Assembly (NCBI GenBank): GCA_963653425.1
Contig: CAVJWC010000002.1
Location: 62,001-126,000 of the forward strand
DNA: 64,000 nt
Reading direction: 5' to 3'
Source of the DNA: UMGS692 sp963653425
GTDB lineage: Bacteria; Bacillota; Clostridia; Christensenellales; CAG-314
In this document: positions 35,958-44,930 of the stretch, in pieces
Position numbering within the stretch: the stretch's first letter is position 1
Layout: each line of letters begins with the position of its first letter
Notes under the pieces: model-generated
Databases searched by the model: none
The model's input: only the letters and a program-made list of their open reading frames with translations
What the model was told of the DNA's origin: nothing
Made by a program: the position numbers and the translations under genes

Positions 35958-35990
35958 AAAGCCTGCGAAACACAAAACGCAGGCTTTTTT
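35958..35990 (+). terminator. Terminator after the serine hydrolase gene
   Basis: AAAGCCTGCG (35958-35967) with CGCAGGCTTT (35978-35987) and a T run. The A residues at the left allow use on the minus strand for the convergent aminotransferase gene. Confidence 0.9.
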
Positions 35991-36061
35991 ATTGCGGTTT
36001 ATTCCTTGTTTTTGCCCGTTTTTTTGCGCCGGAATCGGTTCGTAAGTTGCGTTTTTTGGGT

Positions 36062-37168
36062 TTACTCTTTGAGAACGTCCTTTACTGCTTTTATGAAAGC
36101 GTCGGCTTGTTTAAGAGTCGTGTCTATCCCGACGGAAACGCGGATTGCGCCCGAATTCAGAGTTCCCAGTCTTTCGTGCATAAGAGGCGCGCAGTGCAGT
36201 CCTCCTCTTACTATAAAGCCTTTTTCGTAGAGTTTGGTGGCAAAAACCGACGAGTCGAAGTTTTCCTTTTCCGCTATGAAGGTGCAGATTCCGCACGGGT
36301 TTGTATCGGAGAGAAGTTTTATTCCCGGAACCGAAAGTCCCGAGCGGATATATTCGCCCGAAATGGCAAGGTTACCGCCTATCTCTTTTTTATAGCGTTC
36401 GTGCCACTTAAGAGCCGATAAAGACGCGAACAGAGCGGGGATATTGTGCGTTCCTGCTTCGTAACGTTCGGGCGGAAAATCGGGCATGTCTTTTTCTTGG
36501 GAAAGAGTTCCCGTTCCGCCGTAGACGAGCGGAGTAAGACGGAGACCTTTTCTTATTATAAGCGCGCCTATGCCCGAAAGTCCGTGAAGACCTTTATGGA
36601 AAGGGAAAGCCCCCATATCCGCGTAAGACAGATCGACGTCGATTACCCCCGCGGACTGAGCGCAGTCGACAACCGAAAAAACGCCTCGGCTTCTCAGCAG
36701 TTTTGTAAGAGCCGGAATGTCGTTTACTCCTCCCGTAACGTTTCCCGCGTGAGTAAGGACGGCGATTTTAACCTTGGGAGTAAGCGCTTTAAGGAGAATT
36801 TCGGGCGTAATTCGTCCCTGCTCGTCCGTCTTTGCGATTACCATGCCGAAACCTCGTTTTCCGAGGGCGTAAACGGGGCGCAGAACGGCGTTGTGTTCGG
36901 CTTGAGTTACGAGTATATCGCACTCTTTCATTTGCATAGCCAACCCAAAAATCGCCTGATTGAGAGCAAACGTACATCCGTGAGTTAAAACCGCGTCGTG
37001 ACTTATCGCATTCGTGAATCCGAGAAGCTTCTCTCTTAAAGCCGACGCGCAGTAAGCCGAAGCGGAAATTTCTGAAGAACGACCTATTGACGGACTTATA
37101 TTCAGAGCCTCGGAAAGAACTTCTTTCGGTTTATAAAGAGAAGTCGCTGCGTTATTAAGATATATCAT
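36062..37168 (-). CDS. Cysteine desulfurase-like class V aminotransferase
   Basis: A 368-residue PLP enzyme. MIYLNNAATSLYKP is the N-terminal signature of this group, LTHGCTFALNQAIFG and TQAEHNAVLRP follow, and FPFHKGLHGLSGIGALII contains the Schiff-base lysine. GTHNIPA and RGGLHCAPLMHERLGT are further cysteine desulfurase family markers. It probably mobilises sulfur or selenium from (seleno)cysteine. It is transcribed divergently from a DUF3343 gene, a proposed sulfur/selenium carrier. GGAGCTG lies upstream of the ATG. Confidence 0.9.
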   Translation of the reverse strand: MIYLNNAATSLYKPKEVLSEALNISPSIGRSSEISASAYCASALREKLLGFTNAISHDAVLTHGCTFALNQAIFGLAMQMKECDILVTQAEHNAVLRPVYALGKRGFGMVIAKTDEQGRITPEILLKALTPKVKIAVLTHAGNVTGGVNDIPALTKLLRSRGVFSVVDCAQSAGVIDVDLSYADMGAFPFHKGLHGLSGIGALIIRKGLRLTPLVYGGTGTLSQEKDMPDFPPERYEAGTHNIPALFASLSALKWHERYKKEIGGNLAISGEYIRSGLSVPGIKLLSDTNPCGICTFIAEKENFDSSVFATKLYEKGFIVRGGLHCAPLMHERLGTLNSGAIRVSVGIDTTLKQADAFIKAVKDVLKE

Positions 37169-37422
37169 AACCTTTTCAGCTCCTTTTTCATAAGATATAA
37201 CGAGTTAAACGGCGTTCCGTCCGCTTTGTATATATGTATGCAAGGTAAGGTCGGTTCTGTCTTCGTTTCCGCTTGGTAAGCTCCGGAAATCCGCGTTTAT
37301 TATTATCCTTTACGGTAAACGCAACGATTTCGCTCTTTACAGCTTATTACGGTACACCCGTTCGTTTCCGTAAAACGACGGCTACCGCGAAGCGAAACGT
37401 AAGTTACGCAAAAGGAGGTTCT

Positions 37423-37680
37423 ATGAGCCGTGAATACGTGATAGCGGCGTTCAGGTCGCCCGACGAAGCCGTCAGAGCGGTGAATTTTTTTAAGGGAAAA
37501 GGCTTACGGGCAAGCCTTATAAACACGCCTTCATCGGCAAGGACGGGGTGCGGAATTTCTCTTAAAACGGACGCCGGAAATCAGCCCGTAATGAAAAGCC
37601 TTCTCGGCGGGTTTTCTACCCTTGCGGGCGTTTTCAGGGTGGTCGAAGTCAAAGGCTCGGCTGTGGTGACGAGAGTGTAG
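37423..37680 (+). CDS. DUF3343 putative Se/S carrier protein
   Basis: An 85-residue protein. A ferredoxin-like start (YVIAAFRSPDEAVRAVNFF) precedes TGCGISLKT, whose single Cys matches the C-G motif of DUF3343. I set the start at 37423, seven bases after GGAGG; the frame is open further upstream but no other signal supports it. Divergence from the cysteine desulfurase gene suggests it receives persulfide or selenide from that enzyme. A repeat element begins at its stop codon. Confidence 0.82.
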   Translation: MSREYVIAAFRSPDEAVRAVNFFKGKGLRASLINTPSSARTGCGISLKTDAGNQPVMKSLLGGFSTLAGVFRVVEVKGSAVVTRV

Positions 37681-37758
37681 CGTTTCATTCGTTCTCACCG
37701 GTGTTTTTAAGGGAATAAATCGGTTGCTACGGTCGTCGGCGATAAAGAACGTAACGCT
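37679..37758. repeat. Dispersed palindromic repeat, 80-bp copy
   Basis: Ends AGCGTTTCATTCGTTCTCACC and GGCGATAAAGAACGTAACGCT are near-perfect inverted repeats, with the core GTTTTTAAGGGAATAAATCGGTT inside the left half (separated from the end by CGG). It starts within the DUF3343 stop codon. Confidence 0.7.
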
Positions 37759-38051
37759 TGGGGGCGGGAAGTGCGCGGAGCGCGGAAGTCGCCCCGTTCC
37801 CCGACGGATTAAAGCCTGCCGTTTATAAGTCTTTCAGTCTTTTTCAGAATCAAAGTTTCTGGTTTTTTTTGAGCTTAGTGCGTTTTATAAGGCGAGAGAA
37901 AGCGCGGAATACCCGTAAAAACGAAAAATTTTACGAAAAATCCAACCGCGTTCGTGAAAAATCCTTAAAAATAATTGTAAAAAAACGCCGTCGGTGATAT
38001 AATACGAAGGAGAAAATATACGGCGGTTGCCGTTTCGGAGACAAACGAAAA
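37681..38051. other. Non-coding region before the GlpA-like gene
   Basis: Contains the 80-bp repeat, a GC-rich hairpin (GGGGCG 37761-37766 with CGCCCC 37790-37795), an AT-rich stretch and the promoter at 37975. No gene is seen. Confidence 0.6.
37975..38003 (+). promoter_or_regulatory. Promoter of the GlpA-like redox operon
   Basis: TTGTAA (37975-37980), 17-base spacer, TATAAT (37998-38003), leader about 42 bases. Confidence 0.7.
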
Positions 38052-39485
38052 ATGTACGACATCATCGTAATAGGCGGCGGCGTTATCGGTACGTCGATAC
38101 TCGGCGCGCTGTCGCATCTTAAAATAAAAACCCTTCTTCTCGAAAAAGAAGAGGACGTTTCCTGCGGATGCTCAAAAGCCAACAGCGGAATAGTTCACGC
38201 GGGATACGACGCCGAAGAAGGTACGCTTAAAGCCCGTTTCAACGTAAGAGGGGCGGAAATGTACCCCGAATTATGCAAAAAACTTCACGTTCCTTACGAG
38301 AACGTGGGTTCTTTGGTTCTTGCGCCCGAAAACAGAAGAAACGAAATAGAAGTTCTCTATGAAAGAGGCGTAAAAAACGGCGTAAAAAGGCTGGAAATCG
38401 TGGACAGGAAAAAACTTCTCGAACTCGAACCCAACGTTCAGGACGGTATAGACTGCGCTCTTTACGCGCCTACCGCGGGAATAGTTTCCCCCTACGAGTT
38501 TACCATAGCTCAGGCTCAGCACGCCGTTATAAACGGCGCGGAAGTCCTTACCGAAAAGGAAGTTGTTTCCGTTTCCGACAGCGGAAAGGGCTTTTCCGTT
38601 AAAACCGCGGACGGAAGCGTATACGAATGCAAAGTTCTGATAAACTGCGCGGGTTACGGTTCCAAAGGAATTTCCGATATGCTCGGCGAGAAACTTCCCG
38701 AAGTTTCCTATAAGAGAGGAGACTATATAATCCTCGACAAGACCGAACGCAGCCGTTTTAACCACACCTGTTTCCCTCTTCCCGACGAAAACGGCAAAGG
38801 CATTCTCGTTTCGCCCACAGCCGACGGCAACGTTATCTTAGGTCCTACGGGATTTTCCGTGGACAGCGGAACGGATACAGCGGTGGCTTCGGACGGACTT
38901 GATCTTATAAAGAGTTCCGTACCCAAAATGATGAAAAACGTCGATTTCCGTAAAGGAATACGTGTTTTCGCAGGCGTGAGATGCAGTAGCGGAAAGGATT
39001 TCGTCATAGGCAACGGCAAAAATCCCGACTACGTTTACCTTCAGGGAATATGTTCCCCCGGTCTTACAGCCGCGCCCGCAATAGCCGAATACGTCGTAAA
39101 CGACCTTCTTGCGAAAACTTCGCTCAGATGCGAAAAGAAAGAAGAAAAAGACGTTAAATACCTTCCTAAGAGACCCGTAACGCGGGAACTTTCCGTCGAA
39201 GAGTGGAGAAAACTCGCCGAGAAGAATCCTTCTTACGCGGTTATAGTGTGCAGGTGCGAAAGAATAACCGAAGGAGAGATTCTCGACGTTCTCAACGAGC
39301 CTCTTCCGCCCAAATCCGCCGACGCTCTCAAAAGAAGAGTGAGAACGGGTATGGGCAGGTGTCAGGGAGGCTTCTGTACGCCGAGAGTTATGGAAATTTT
39401 AGCCGAATTTTACGGTCAGCCCGTTGAAAGCATAACCAAATGCGGAAAAGGCAGCGAAATCGTTGCGGGCGACGTTATCGATTAA
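38052..39485 (+). CDS. FAD-dependent glycerol-3-phosphate dehydrogenase-like protein with BFD [2Fe-2S] domain
   Basis: A 477-residue flavoprotein. GGGVIGTSILGALS is the FAD-binding start, CGCSKANSGIVHAGYDA and SYKRGDYIILDK fit the GlpA/DAO family, and GVRCSSGKDFVIG closes the oxidoreductase domain. The C-terminal VIVCRCERITEGEI...GMGRCQGGFCTPRV is a BFD-like [2Fe-2S] domain with four Cys. It leads a three-gene operon with another FAD oxidoreductase and a DUF1667 protein, as in clostridial putative glycerol-3-phosphate oxidation clusters. GGAG precedes the ATG by 11 bases. Confidence 0.88.
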   Translation: MYDIIVIGGGVIGTSILGALSHLKIKTLLLEKEEDVSCGCSKANSGIVHAGYDAEEGTLKARFNVRGAEMYPELCKKLHVPYENVGSLVLAPENRRNEIEVLYERGVKNGVKRLEIVDRKKLLELEPNVQDGIDCALYAPTAGIVSPYEFTIAQAQHAVINGAEVLTEKEVVSVSDSGKGFSVKTADGSVYECKVLINCAGYGSKGISDMLGEKLPEVSYKRGDYIILDKTERSRFNHTCFPLPDENGKGILVSPTADGNVILGPTGFSVDSGTDTAVASDGLDLIKSSVPKMMKNVDFRKGIRVFAGVRCSSGKDFVIGNGKNPDYVYLQGICSPGLTAAPAIAEYVVNDLLAKTSLRCEKKEEKDVKYLPKRPVTRELSVEEWRKLAEKNPSYAVIVCRCERITEGEILDVLNEPLPPKSADALKRRVRTGMGRCQGGFCTPRVMEILAEFYGQPVESITKCGKGSEIVAGDVID

Positions 39486-39497
39486 AGGAGAATGAGA

Positions 39498-40742
39498 ATG
39501 AAAGAATACGACGTTGCCGTAATAGGAGGCGGTCCCGCAGGAATGGCTGCCGCGGTGGCTTCCGCAGGAAAAGGCGCAAAAACTCTTATTATCGAAAGAG
39601 ACCGCACCGAAGGCGGTATTCTCAATCAATGCATTCATAACGGTTTCGGACTGCATTATTTCGGCGAAGAACTCACGGGTCCCGAATACGCGCAGAGATT
39701 TATCGACAGAACGGAAAAATGCGGTGCGGATATAATGACGGGAGCTTTCGTAGTGGAAATCCGTAAAGACAAAACCCTCGTTACGGTAAGCCCGACCGAA
39801 GGCGTTTCGGAAATCAAAGCCAAAGCCATAGTGCTTGCCATGGGCGCGAGAGAACGTTCTGCGGGAGCTATAGGACTTACGGGTACCCGTCCCGACGGAA
39901 TATGGACGGCAGGATTTGCCCAGAGACTCTGCAACATCGAAGGAATGCTCGTCGGCAGAAAAATCGTTATTTTGGGAAGCGGAGACATAGGTCTTATCAT
40001 GGCGAGAAGAATGACTTTCGAAGGCGCGGAAGTCAAAATGGTCTGCGAGATAATGCCCTATTCGGGAGGACTTAAACGAAACATCGTTCAGTGCCTCAAC
40101 GACTTCGGCATTCCTCTGCTTTTATCCACTTCCGTTACGAGAGTAGTGGGAGACAAGCGCGTGGAAGGCGTTTATATTGCCGATATGGAAAACGGAAAGC
40201 CCAAGGCAGGCACCGAAAGATTCGTGGAATGCGACACCCTTCTGTTATCCGTCGGACTTATCCCCGAAACCGATTTGCTTACGGGCAGCGGTATAAAAAC
40301 CGATCCCCGTACGGGCAGTTTCGAAGTCAACGAATACCGCGAAACTTCCGAATCGGGCGTATTTGCCTGCGGAAACGTGCTTCACGTTCACGATCTCGTG
40401 GATAACGTGACCTGCGAAGCCGAAATAGCGGGCGCGTCGGCTGCCGATTACGCTCTTTCGCAAAGCAAAAACGACGGCAGGAATCTTTCCGTTAACGCAG
40501 GAAAAGGTATAAAATACGTTCTTCCGCAAAGAATAGACGGAAAAGAAGGAACGGCTTCGCTTTATTTCAGAACGGACAACGTTTACCTTCGTCCGCAGAT
40601 TTCGGTTATAAGCGGAGACAAAGTTATTAAAACGGTAAGAAAAGTCATTATGGCGCCGGGAGAAATGCAGAGCGTCGCGGTAGATCTTGCGGACGTTCGC
40701 GGAGAAGTTACGGTTGAGATGACCGAAGGCGAAAGACAATAG
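39498..40742 (+). CDS. NAD(P)/FAD-dependent oxidoreductase (GlpB-like partner)
   Basis: A 414-residue pyridine-nucleotide-disulfide-family flavoprotein. GGGPAGMAAAVASAGKGA is the FAD motif, ILGSGDIGLIMARRM the NAD(P) motif and GVFACGNVLHVHDLVD the C-terminal FAD motif. RTEGGILNQCIHNGFGLHYF is typical of this branch. I chose 39498, seven bases after AAGGAG; the ATG at 39492 is too close. It probably passes electrons between the GlpA-like protein and NAD(P)H or another carrier. Confidence 0.88.
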   Translation: MKEYDVAVIGGGPAGMAAAVASAGKGAKTLIIERDRTEGGILNQCIHNGFGLHYFGEELTGPEYAQRFIDRTEKCGADIMTGAFVVEIRKDKTLVTVSPTEGVSEIKAKAIVLAMGARERSAGAIGLTGTRPDGIWTAGFAQRLCNIEGMLVGRKIVILGSGDIGLIMARRMTFEGAEVKMVCEIMPYSGGLKRNIVQCLNDFGIPLLLSTSVTRVVGDKRVEGVYIADMENGKPKAGTERFVECDTLLLSVGLIPETDLLTGSGIKTDPRTGSFEVNEYRETSESGVFACGNVLHVHDLVDNVTCEAEIAGASAADYALSQSKNDGRNLSVNAGKGIKYVLPQRIDGKEGTASLYFRTDNVYLRPQISVISGDKVIKTVRKVIMAPGEMQSVAVDLADVRGEVTVEMTEGERQ

Positions 40743-40757
40743 CCGAGGCGGAGAAAA

Positions 40758-41144
40758 ATGGAAAAACAAATGATTTGTATATGCTGTCCCATGGGTTGCG
40801 GACTTACGGTTAAAGCCGAACTTCTTCCGCAGGCAGAGAAAGGAAGCAGAAATATAAACGATTATAACGTTACTGTCACGGGCAACACCTGCAAGCGCGG
40901 AGAAGCTTACGGAAAGCAGGAGCTTATCGCGCCCGAAAGAGTGGTTACGGGACTTATGGAGAACGAAAAGGGCAAAATAGTTCCCGTTAAAACCGAGAAA
41001 CCCGTTCCCAAAGACAGAATTTTCGACGTTCTGAAAGAAATGAAGAGCGTTAAGGTCGCAGAAAACGCAAAGATAGGCTATAAAGCCATTGAGAACGTCT
41101 GCGGTCTGGGAGTAAACGTAGTAGTTACGAAAAACGTCGGTTAA
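40758..41144 (+). CDS. DUF1667 protein
   Basis: A 128-residue protein with CICCPMGCGL near the N-terminus and GNTCKRGEAYGKQE around residue 46, the Cys pattern of DUF1667 (also a likely Fe-S or metal site). RVVTGLM and VPVKTEKPVPKDRIFDVL are further conserved blocks. This family consistently follows the two flavoproteins above, so it is likely a small electron-transfer subunit. Confidence 0.88.
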   Translation: MEKQMICICCPMGCGLTVKAELLPQAEKGSRNINDYNVTVTGNTCKRGEAYGKQELIAPERVVTGLMENEKGKIVPVKTEKPVPKDRIFDVLKEMKSVKVAENAKIGYKAIENVCGLGVNVVVTKNVG

Positions 41145-41156
41145 ACCGCGCGAGAT

Positions 41157-43310
41157 ATGAATAACGCAGTCAGAGGAAACCGAATAAACCTTCGTCCCGC
41201 CGTAGTTATAGCGGTGGCGGTGGCGTGCGGAATTCTTCTTTCTTTTTCGGTTTTCGTAAGGAAGGTTTCTTTCGTTCTTCCCTGTGTTTTTGCCGCAGTT
41301 TTCACTGCGGTTTTATTTTTGCTTAAATTTAAGGGGCGATTAAGAGAATTACGGATTTTCGCTCTGGCTTGTTTGTTTTTCGCGGGCGGATTTTTCTCTT
41401 TTTACGGCGTTTACGAGAGATATTACGTTTCTTCGCCCTCTTTTCGGGACGTAACCGTGAAACTCACGTCAAACGATATAAACGGTTCTTCGGGATACGT
41501 TTCGGGTTTCTTTTCGGGAAAAATCGTTACGGAAGAAGGAGAAATTCCTTTGGACGGAAAGGTCAAAGCCGAGTTTTATTCGGGCGCAACGGAACTGCCT
41601 GTGGGTCAGAGCGTGATTTTTATTCTGAAAGGAAAGCTTTACCGTCTGTCGCCCTTCTATAACGGCGGAGTGGACGCCGAACTTATCGCAAACGGAGTTC
41701 GGTACGCCTTGAAAACGGACGAAATTCTGTCGCACGGAACGATAAAACCGTCTTTTACCGCAAGCGTAAGAAATTACGTAACGCAGACTATAGAGAAGTA
41801 TTCTTCTTCCCAAAAAGGCTCGGTTTTGCTTTCGGCGATAATTTTAGGGGAGAAGGGCGGACTTTCGGCAGAAACGAAAAACGATTACAGAACTACCGGG
41901 CTTGCGCATATCTTTTCCGTTTCGGGGCTTCACGTAGGCTTTGCGTCGGCGGTTTCCGCGTGGATTTTTGATAAGGTTTTTAAGAAAAACAAACGTCTCG
42001 GCTTCCTTTTAAGCCTTATTCCGATATGGTTTTACGTCTGGATATGCGGATTCGCGCCCTCTTCGGTAAGAGCCGCCATAATGGCTTCCGCGGTGACGAT
42101 TGCCCGTCCATACAGGAGAATCGACGTTCTGTCCTCTTTGTGTTACGCGGGAGCGGTTTTGTTCCTTTTCAGTCCCGATTCGCTCTTTTCGGGCGGTTGT
42201 CTTATGAGTTTTTCCGCCGTTTTCGGAATAATCTCGCTTTCTTCGGCGTGCAGAAATCTTAAAGAAAAGATAAAAAGCAGACGAATGAGAGGCCTTTTCG
42301 ACGCATTCGTCGTTTCCGTGGGAGCAAGCCTCGGAACGCTTCCTTTCGTGTGGAGTTATTACGGCGAAATTTCTCTTCTGTCCCTTCCCGTCAATATCTT
42401 TTCGGTCTTTACGCTGAGTCTGGCTTTCGTAATGACGGTAATCTGTCTTATTCCGCCATTAAACGCTCTTATCGCTCTTTCGTCGGCGATAGTTTCGGTA
42501 ACGGACGCCGTGGTTTCCGCAGCCTCCGAAGTCGGAACGATTTCTCTTCCGTCGGTTTCGTGCGAATTTCTGATCTTCCTTGCCTTTGCGGTAATTTTAA
42601 TCGCTCTCTGCGGAAAAATCAAATCGGGCGGAAAGATAAAGCTTATAGCGGTAACGTCCGCTCTTTTCGCGGTCTGTCTGACGCCCCTTCTTTTCCCTGC
42701 TTTTCCGACGGAAACCGCCTTTTATAAAAGGGAAAGCGTGGCTTTTTTAACTACCGACAGGGGCGAAGTTTTCGTCTTTGCCGATATAAAGAACGAATAC
42801 GACGTTTACGAACTCAAAAAGGCTTTGAGAGGCGTAGAAAAAGGCAGAATTTTCCTTATCGCGGACACTTTGCCCATGTGTTTTTCGGTAGAAGGTCTGC
42901 ACGGGCTTATAAACGAAATGAATATAGAAGGCGTGATTTCGGCAGATATGAGAGAAACCGACGCACGGCTGTTTTTCGAAAGGTGCGGAGTGCAGATTTT
43001 AAGCGAGTATAAAAGCGGAGGAGGCTCTGTTACCGCCAAGAAAATTCAAGGTAAAAACTGCGCGGTTATAGAGACGAACGGCTTTGTTATCGTCTTTATG
43101 CGCGACGGAAAAACCGTGGATTTCGATAAGTTTGCGCCCGAAACGGGGAAGATCGATTTTCTTTACGCAAAAAGAATAGCCGAAGACAACCTTCCCTACT
43201 TATGCACGGCTCTTACCGACTCGGCTGTCTGCGGAGGAAAATGTTTTTCTTCCGCCTTCGATTTAGACTTTACTTTTTATCCGCAAAGATGTATAATAAA
43301 AGGACGGTAG
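41157..43310 (+). CDS. comEC: ComEC/Rec2-type DNA uptake channel with degenerate C-terminal domain
   Basis: A 717-residue polytopic membrane protein. After N-terminal helices and an OB-like domain comes the competence core ILGEKGGLSAETKNDYRTTGLAHIFSVSGLHVGF and GFAPSSVRAAIMAS, then several helices. The last 230 residues occupy the place of the metallo-beta-lactamase domain, but lack the HxHxDH metal motif; only one His remains in this part. The protein may transport DNA without degrading a strand, or may have decayed. The ribosome-binding site (GCGAGA) is weak. Confidence 0.85.
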   Translation: MNNAVRGNRINLRPAVVIAVAVACGILLSFSVFVRKVSFVLPCVFAAVFTAVLFLLKFKGRLRELRIFALACLFFAGGFFSFYGVYERYYVSSPSFRDVTVKLTSNDINGSSGYVSGFFSGKIVTEEGEIPLDGKVKAEFYSGATELPVGQSVIFILKGKLYRLSPFYNGGVDAELIANGVRYALKTDEILSHGTIKPSFTASVRNYVTQTIEKYSSSQKGSVLLSAIILGEKGGLSAETKNDYRTTGLAHIFSVSGLHVGFASAVSAWIFDKVFKKNKRLGFLLSLIPIWFYVWICGFAPSSVRAAIMASAVTIARPYRRIDVLSSLCYAGAVLFLFSPDSLFSGGCLMSFSAVFGIISLSSACRNLKEKIKSRRMRGLFDAFVVSVGASLGTLPFVWSYYGEISLLSLPVNIFSVFTLSLAFVMTVICLIPPLNALIALSSAIVSVTDAVVSAASEVGTISLPSVSCEFLIFLAFAVILIALCGKIKSGGKIKLIAVTSALFAVCLTPLLFPAFPTETAFYKRESVAFLTTDRGEVFVFADIKNEYDVYELKKALRGVEKGRIFLIADTLPMCFSVEGLHGLINEMNIEGVISADMRETDARLFFERCGVQILSEYKSGGGSVTAKKIQGKNCAVIETNGFVIVFMRDGKTVDFDKFAPETGKIDFLYAKRIAEDNLPYLCTALTDSAVCGGKCFSSAFDLDFTFYPQRCIIKGR

Positions 43311-43409
43311 TTTTCGTTTTTTAAGAATAATTACCGTAGCAAACGCGCTTAATTGCGTAAAAAGCGTAAACTGCTTAAAGAACGGAACTTCCCTGCTTAA
43401 AAGGTTTTT

Positions 43410-44360
43410 ATGCGTTTTATCGAACTTAACGCGGAACTTAAAAAAGGAACCGCAAAAATTTATCTCGTTCAGGGCGAAGATTTCTTTCTTCGCTTACGGG
43501 CAATAGAAAGGATAACCGCTTCGCTTGACATTTCCTGTCCCGAACTCAATATCGCGACTTTTTCCGCGGAAGACGGATTGGACAGGGCGTTGTCGGCTTG
43601 TCTCGTCGCGCCTTTTCTGAGCGAAAAAAGACTTACCGTGCTTTACGACTGTCCCGTAACTTCCGAGACCGCGAAAACTCTTGCCGATTTCCTTAAAAAC
43701 GGTGGCGACGGGTATTGCCTCGTTATAGTAAACGTCGTTAAGACTCAGGCGAAAACCGCCGACGGAATAGTTAAAGTGGATTGCGACAAGCTCGGAGCCG
43801 ATACGATAGCGCAGTGGATAGACGTCGACGCGAGAAGAAACGGAAAGACCGTTTCAAGAAAGAACGCGCTTTCGATTGCGGAAAGATGCGGTTGCGACAT
43901 GTCCGCCGTTAAAAACGAAATGTGTAAACTCGTCAGCTATTCGGACGGAGAGATAACCGAAGAAGATATAGCTCAGTGCGTAACCACGGAACCCGAATAT
44001 TCGGTTTTTCGTCTTACCGACAGCATTGCGAAAAAAGACCTCGGCGAAGCTTTGATTCTCACCCGTAAACTCGTGAAGTCGCCCGACGACTACCCCGGAG
44101 TTATGGCTCTTATATACGGAAATTTCAGAAGAATGTTCTTTGCGAAGAACTCTTCGGGGAGCGATGAAGAAACGGCTTCTGCTCTCGGAGTAAAACCTTT
44201 CGCCGTGAAACTCGCCCGCGAAAAAGCTTCGGCTTTCGGAGTTAAAAAACTTATGCAGGCTATGAATCTTTGCCTTACCGCCGACGAGAGAATGAAAACT
44301 TCCGTCGGTAATAAGGACGACGCTCTCGAACTTCTCATTATACAGCTTTGTAATTTATAA
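43410..44360 (+). CDS. holA: DNA polymerase III delta subunit
   Basis: A 316-residue clamp-loader subunit. IYLVQGEDFFLRLRAIERI is the N-terminal start, LTVLYDCPVTSETAKTLADFL and IAERCGCDMSAVKNEMCKL the central blocks, and VFRLTDSIAKKDLGEALIL the C-terminal collar. HolA following comEC is the standard order in Bacillota. AAAAGG lies six bases before the ATG. Confidence 0.93.
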   Translation: MRFIELNAELKKGTAKIYLVQGEDFFLRLRAIERITASLDISCPELNIATFSAEDGLDRALSACLVAPFLSEKRLTVLYDCPVTSETAKTLADFLKNGGDGYCLVIVNVVKTQAKTADGIVKVDCDKLGADTIAQWIDVDARRNGKTVSRKNALSIAERCGCDMSAVKNEMCKLVSYSDGEITEEDIAQCVTTEPEYSVFRLTDSIAKKDLGEALILTRKLVKSPDDYPGVMALIYGNFRRMFFAKNSSGSDEETASALGVKPFAVKLAREKASAFGVKKLMQAMNLCLTADERMKTSVGNKDDALELLIIQLCNL

Positions 44361-44387
44361 AGGCGAAAAGCCTTCGGAGACTTAAAA

Positions 44388-44930
44388 ATGGCGAAACTTA
44401 CAGACAAGTTGAAAAACAACTATAACGTTGCCAAGTGGCTGTGTTTTATCGTTTTTATAATCACCTTCGTCTATTCGGAATGGACGCGCGGAGGTTCGGT
44501 TATACGAATGATAAACACTTCTTCGCCCACGCTTACGCCTTTCTGGCTTTATAACGGGCTTTTGTGCGTTATTCTGGGTGCGTTTTCCCTTCTCGTCCTT
44601 TATTTTGCCGTAAGACTTTTCAGAAACGTCGGAAAATTCTTCGTTCTTCCCGTAGCCGAAACCTATCTGCTTACGGTAATAGCCTTTTCGGGCGCTCATC
44701 TTATAGCGGGAACGTTGCGTCTGTCCCTTCTTATTACCCCTACGGCTTATATCTGGTGCCACTATCTTTCGGGACTGATTTCGGGCTTCCCCGCGTTATT
44801 GTGGCTTAACGCAATGCTCAGAAAGCGTTATCTCACGCCTCAGTCGGCAAGATACGTTTTCCTCTGGTCGATGATGACCTTTCTTATATCCAATATGGCT
44901 CTTACGCTTTACGGAGGTTCGATAATATGA
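44388..44930 (+). CDS. Polytopic membrane protein of unknown function
   Basis: A 180-residue hydrophobic protein with about five membrane segments (near residues 15-31, 48-70, 84-110, 124-146 and 152-176). No family recognised. It overlaps the M28 peptidase start by four bases (ATGA), so the two are probably co-translated and may act together at the membrane. Confidence 0.75.
   Translation: MAKLTDKLKNNYNVAKWLCFIVFIITFVYSEWTRGGSVIRMINTSSPTLTPFWLYNGLLCVILGAFSLLVLYFAVRLFRNVGKFFVLPVAETYLLTVIAFSGAHLIAGTLRLSLLITPTAYIWCHYLSGLISGFPALLWLNAMLRKRYLTPQSARYVFLWSMMTFLISNMALTLYGGSII

Noticed and set aside
37273..37422. N-terminal extension of the DUF3343 protein from an upstream ATG
   Set aside because: The extension is low-quality sequence without homology, and AAAGGAGG directly precedes the ATG at 37423.
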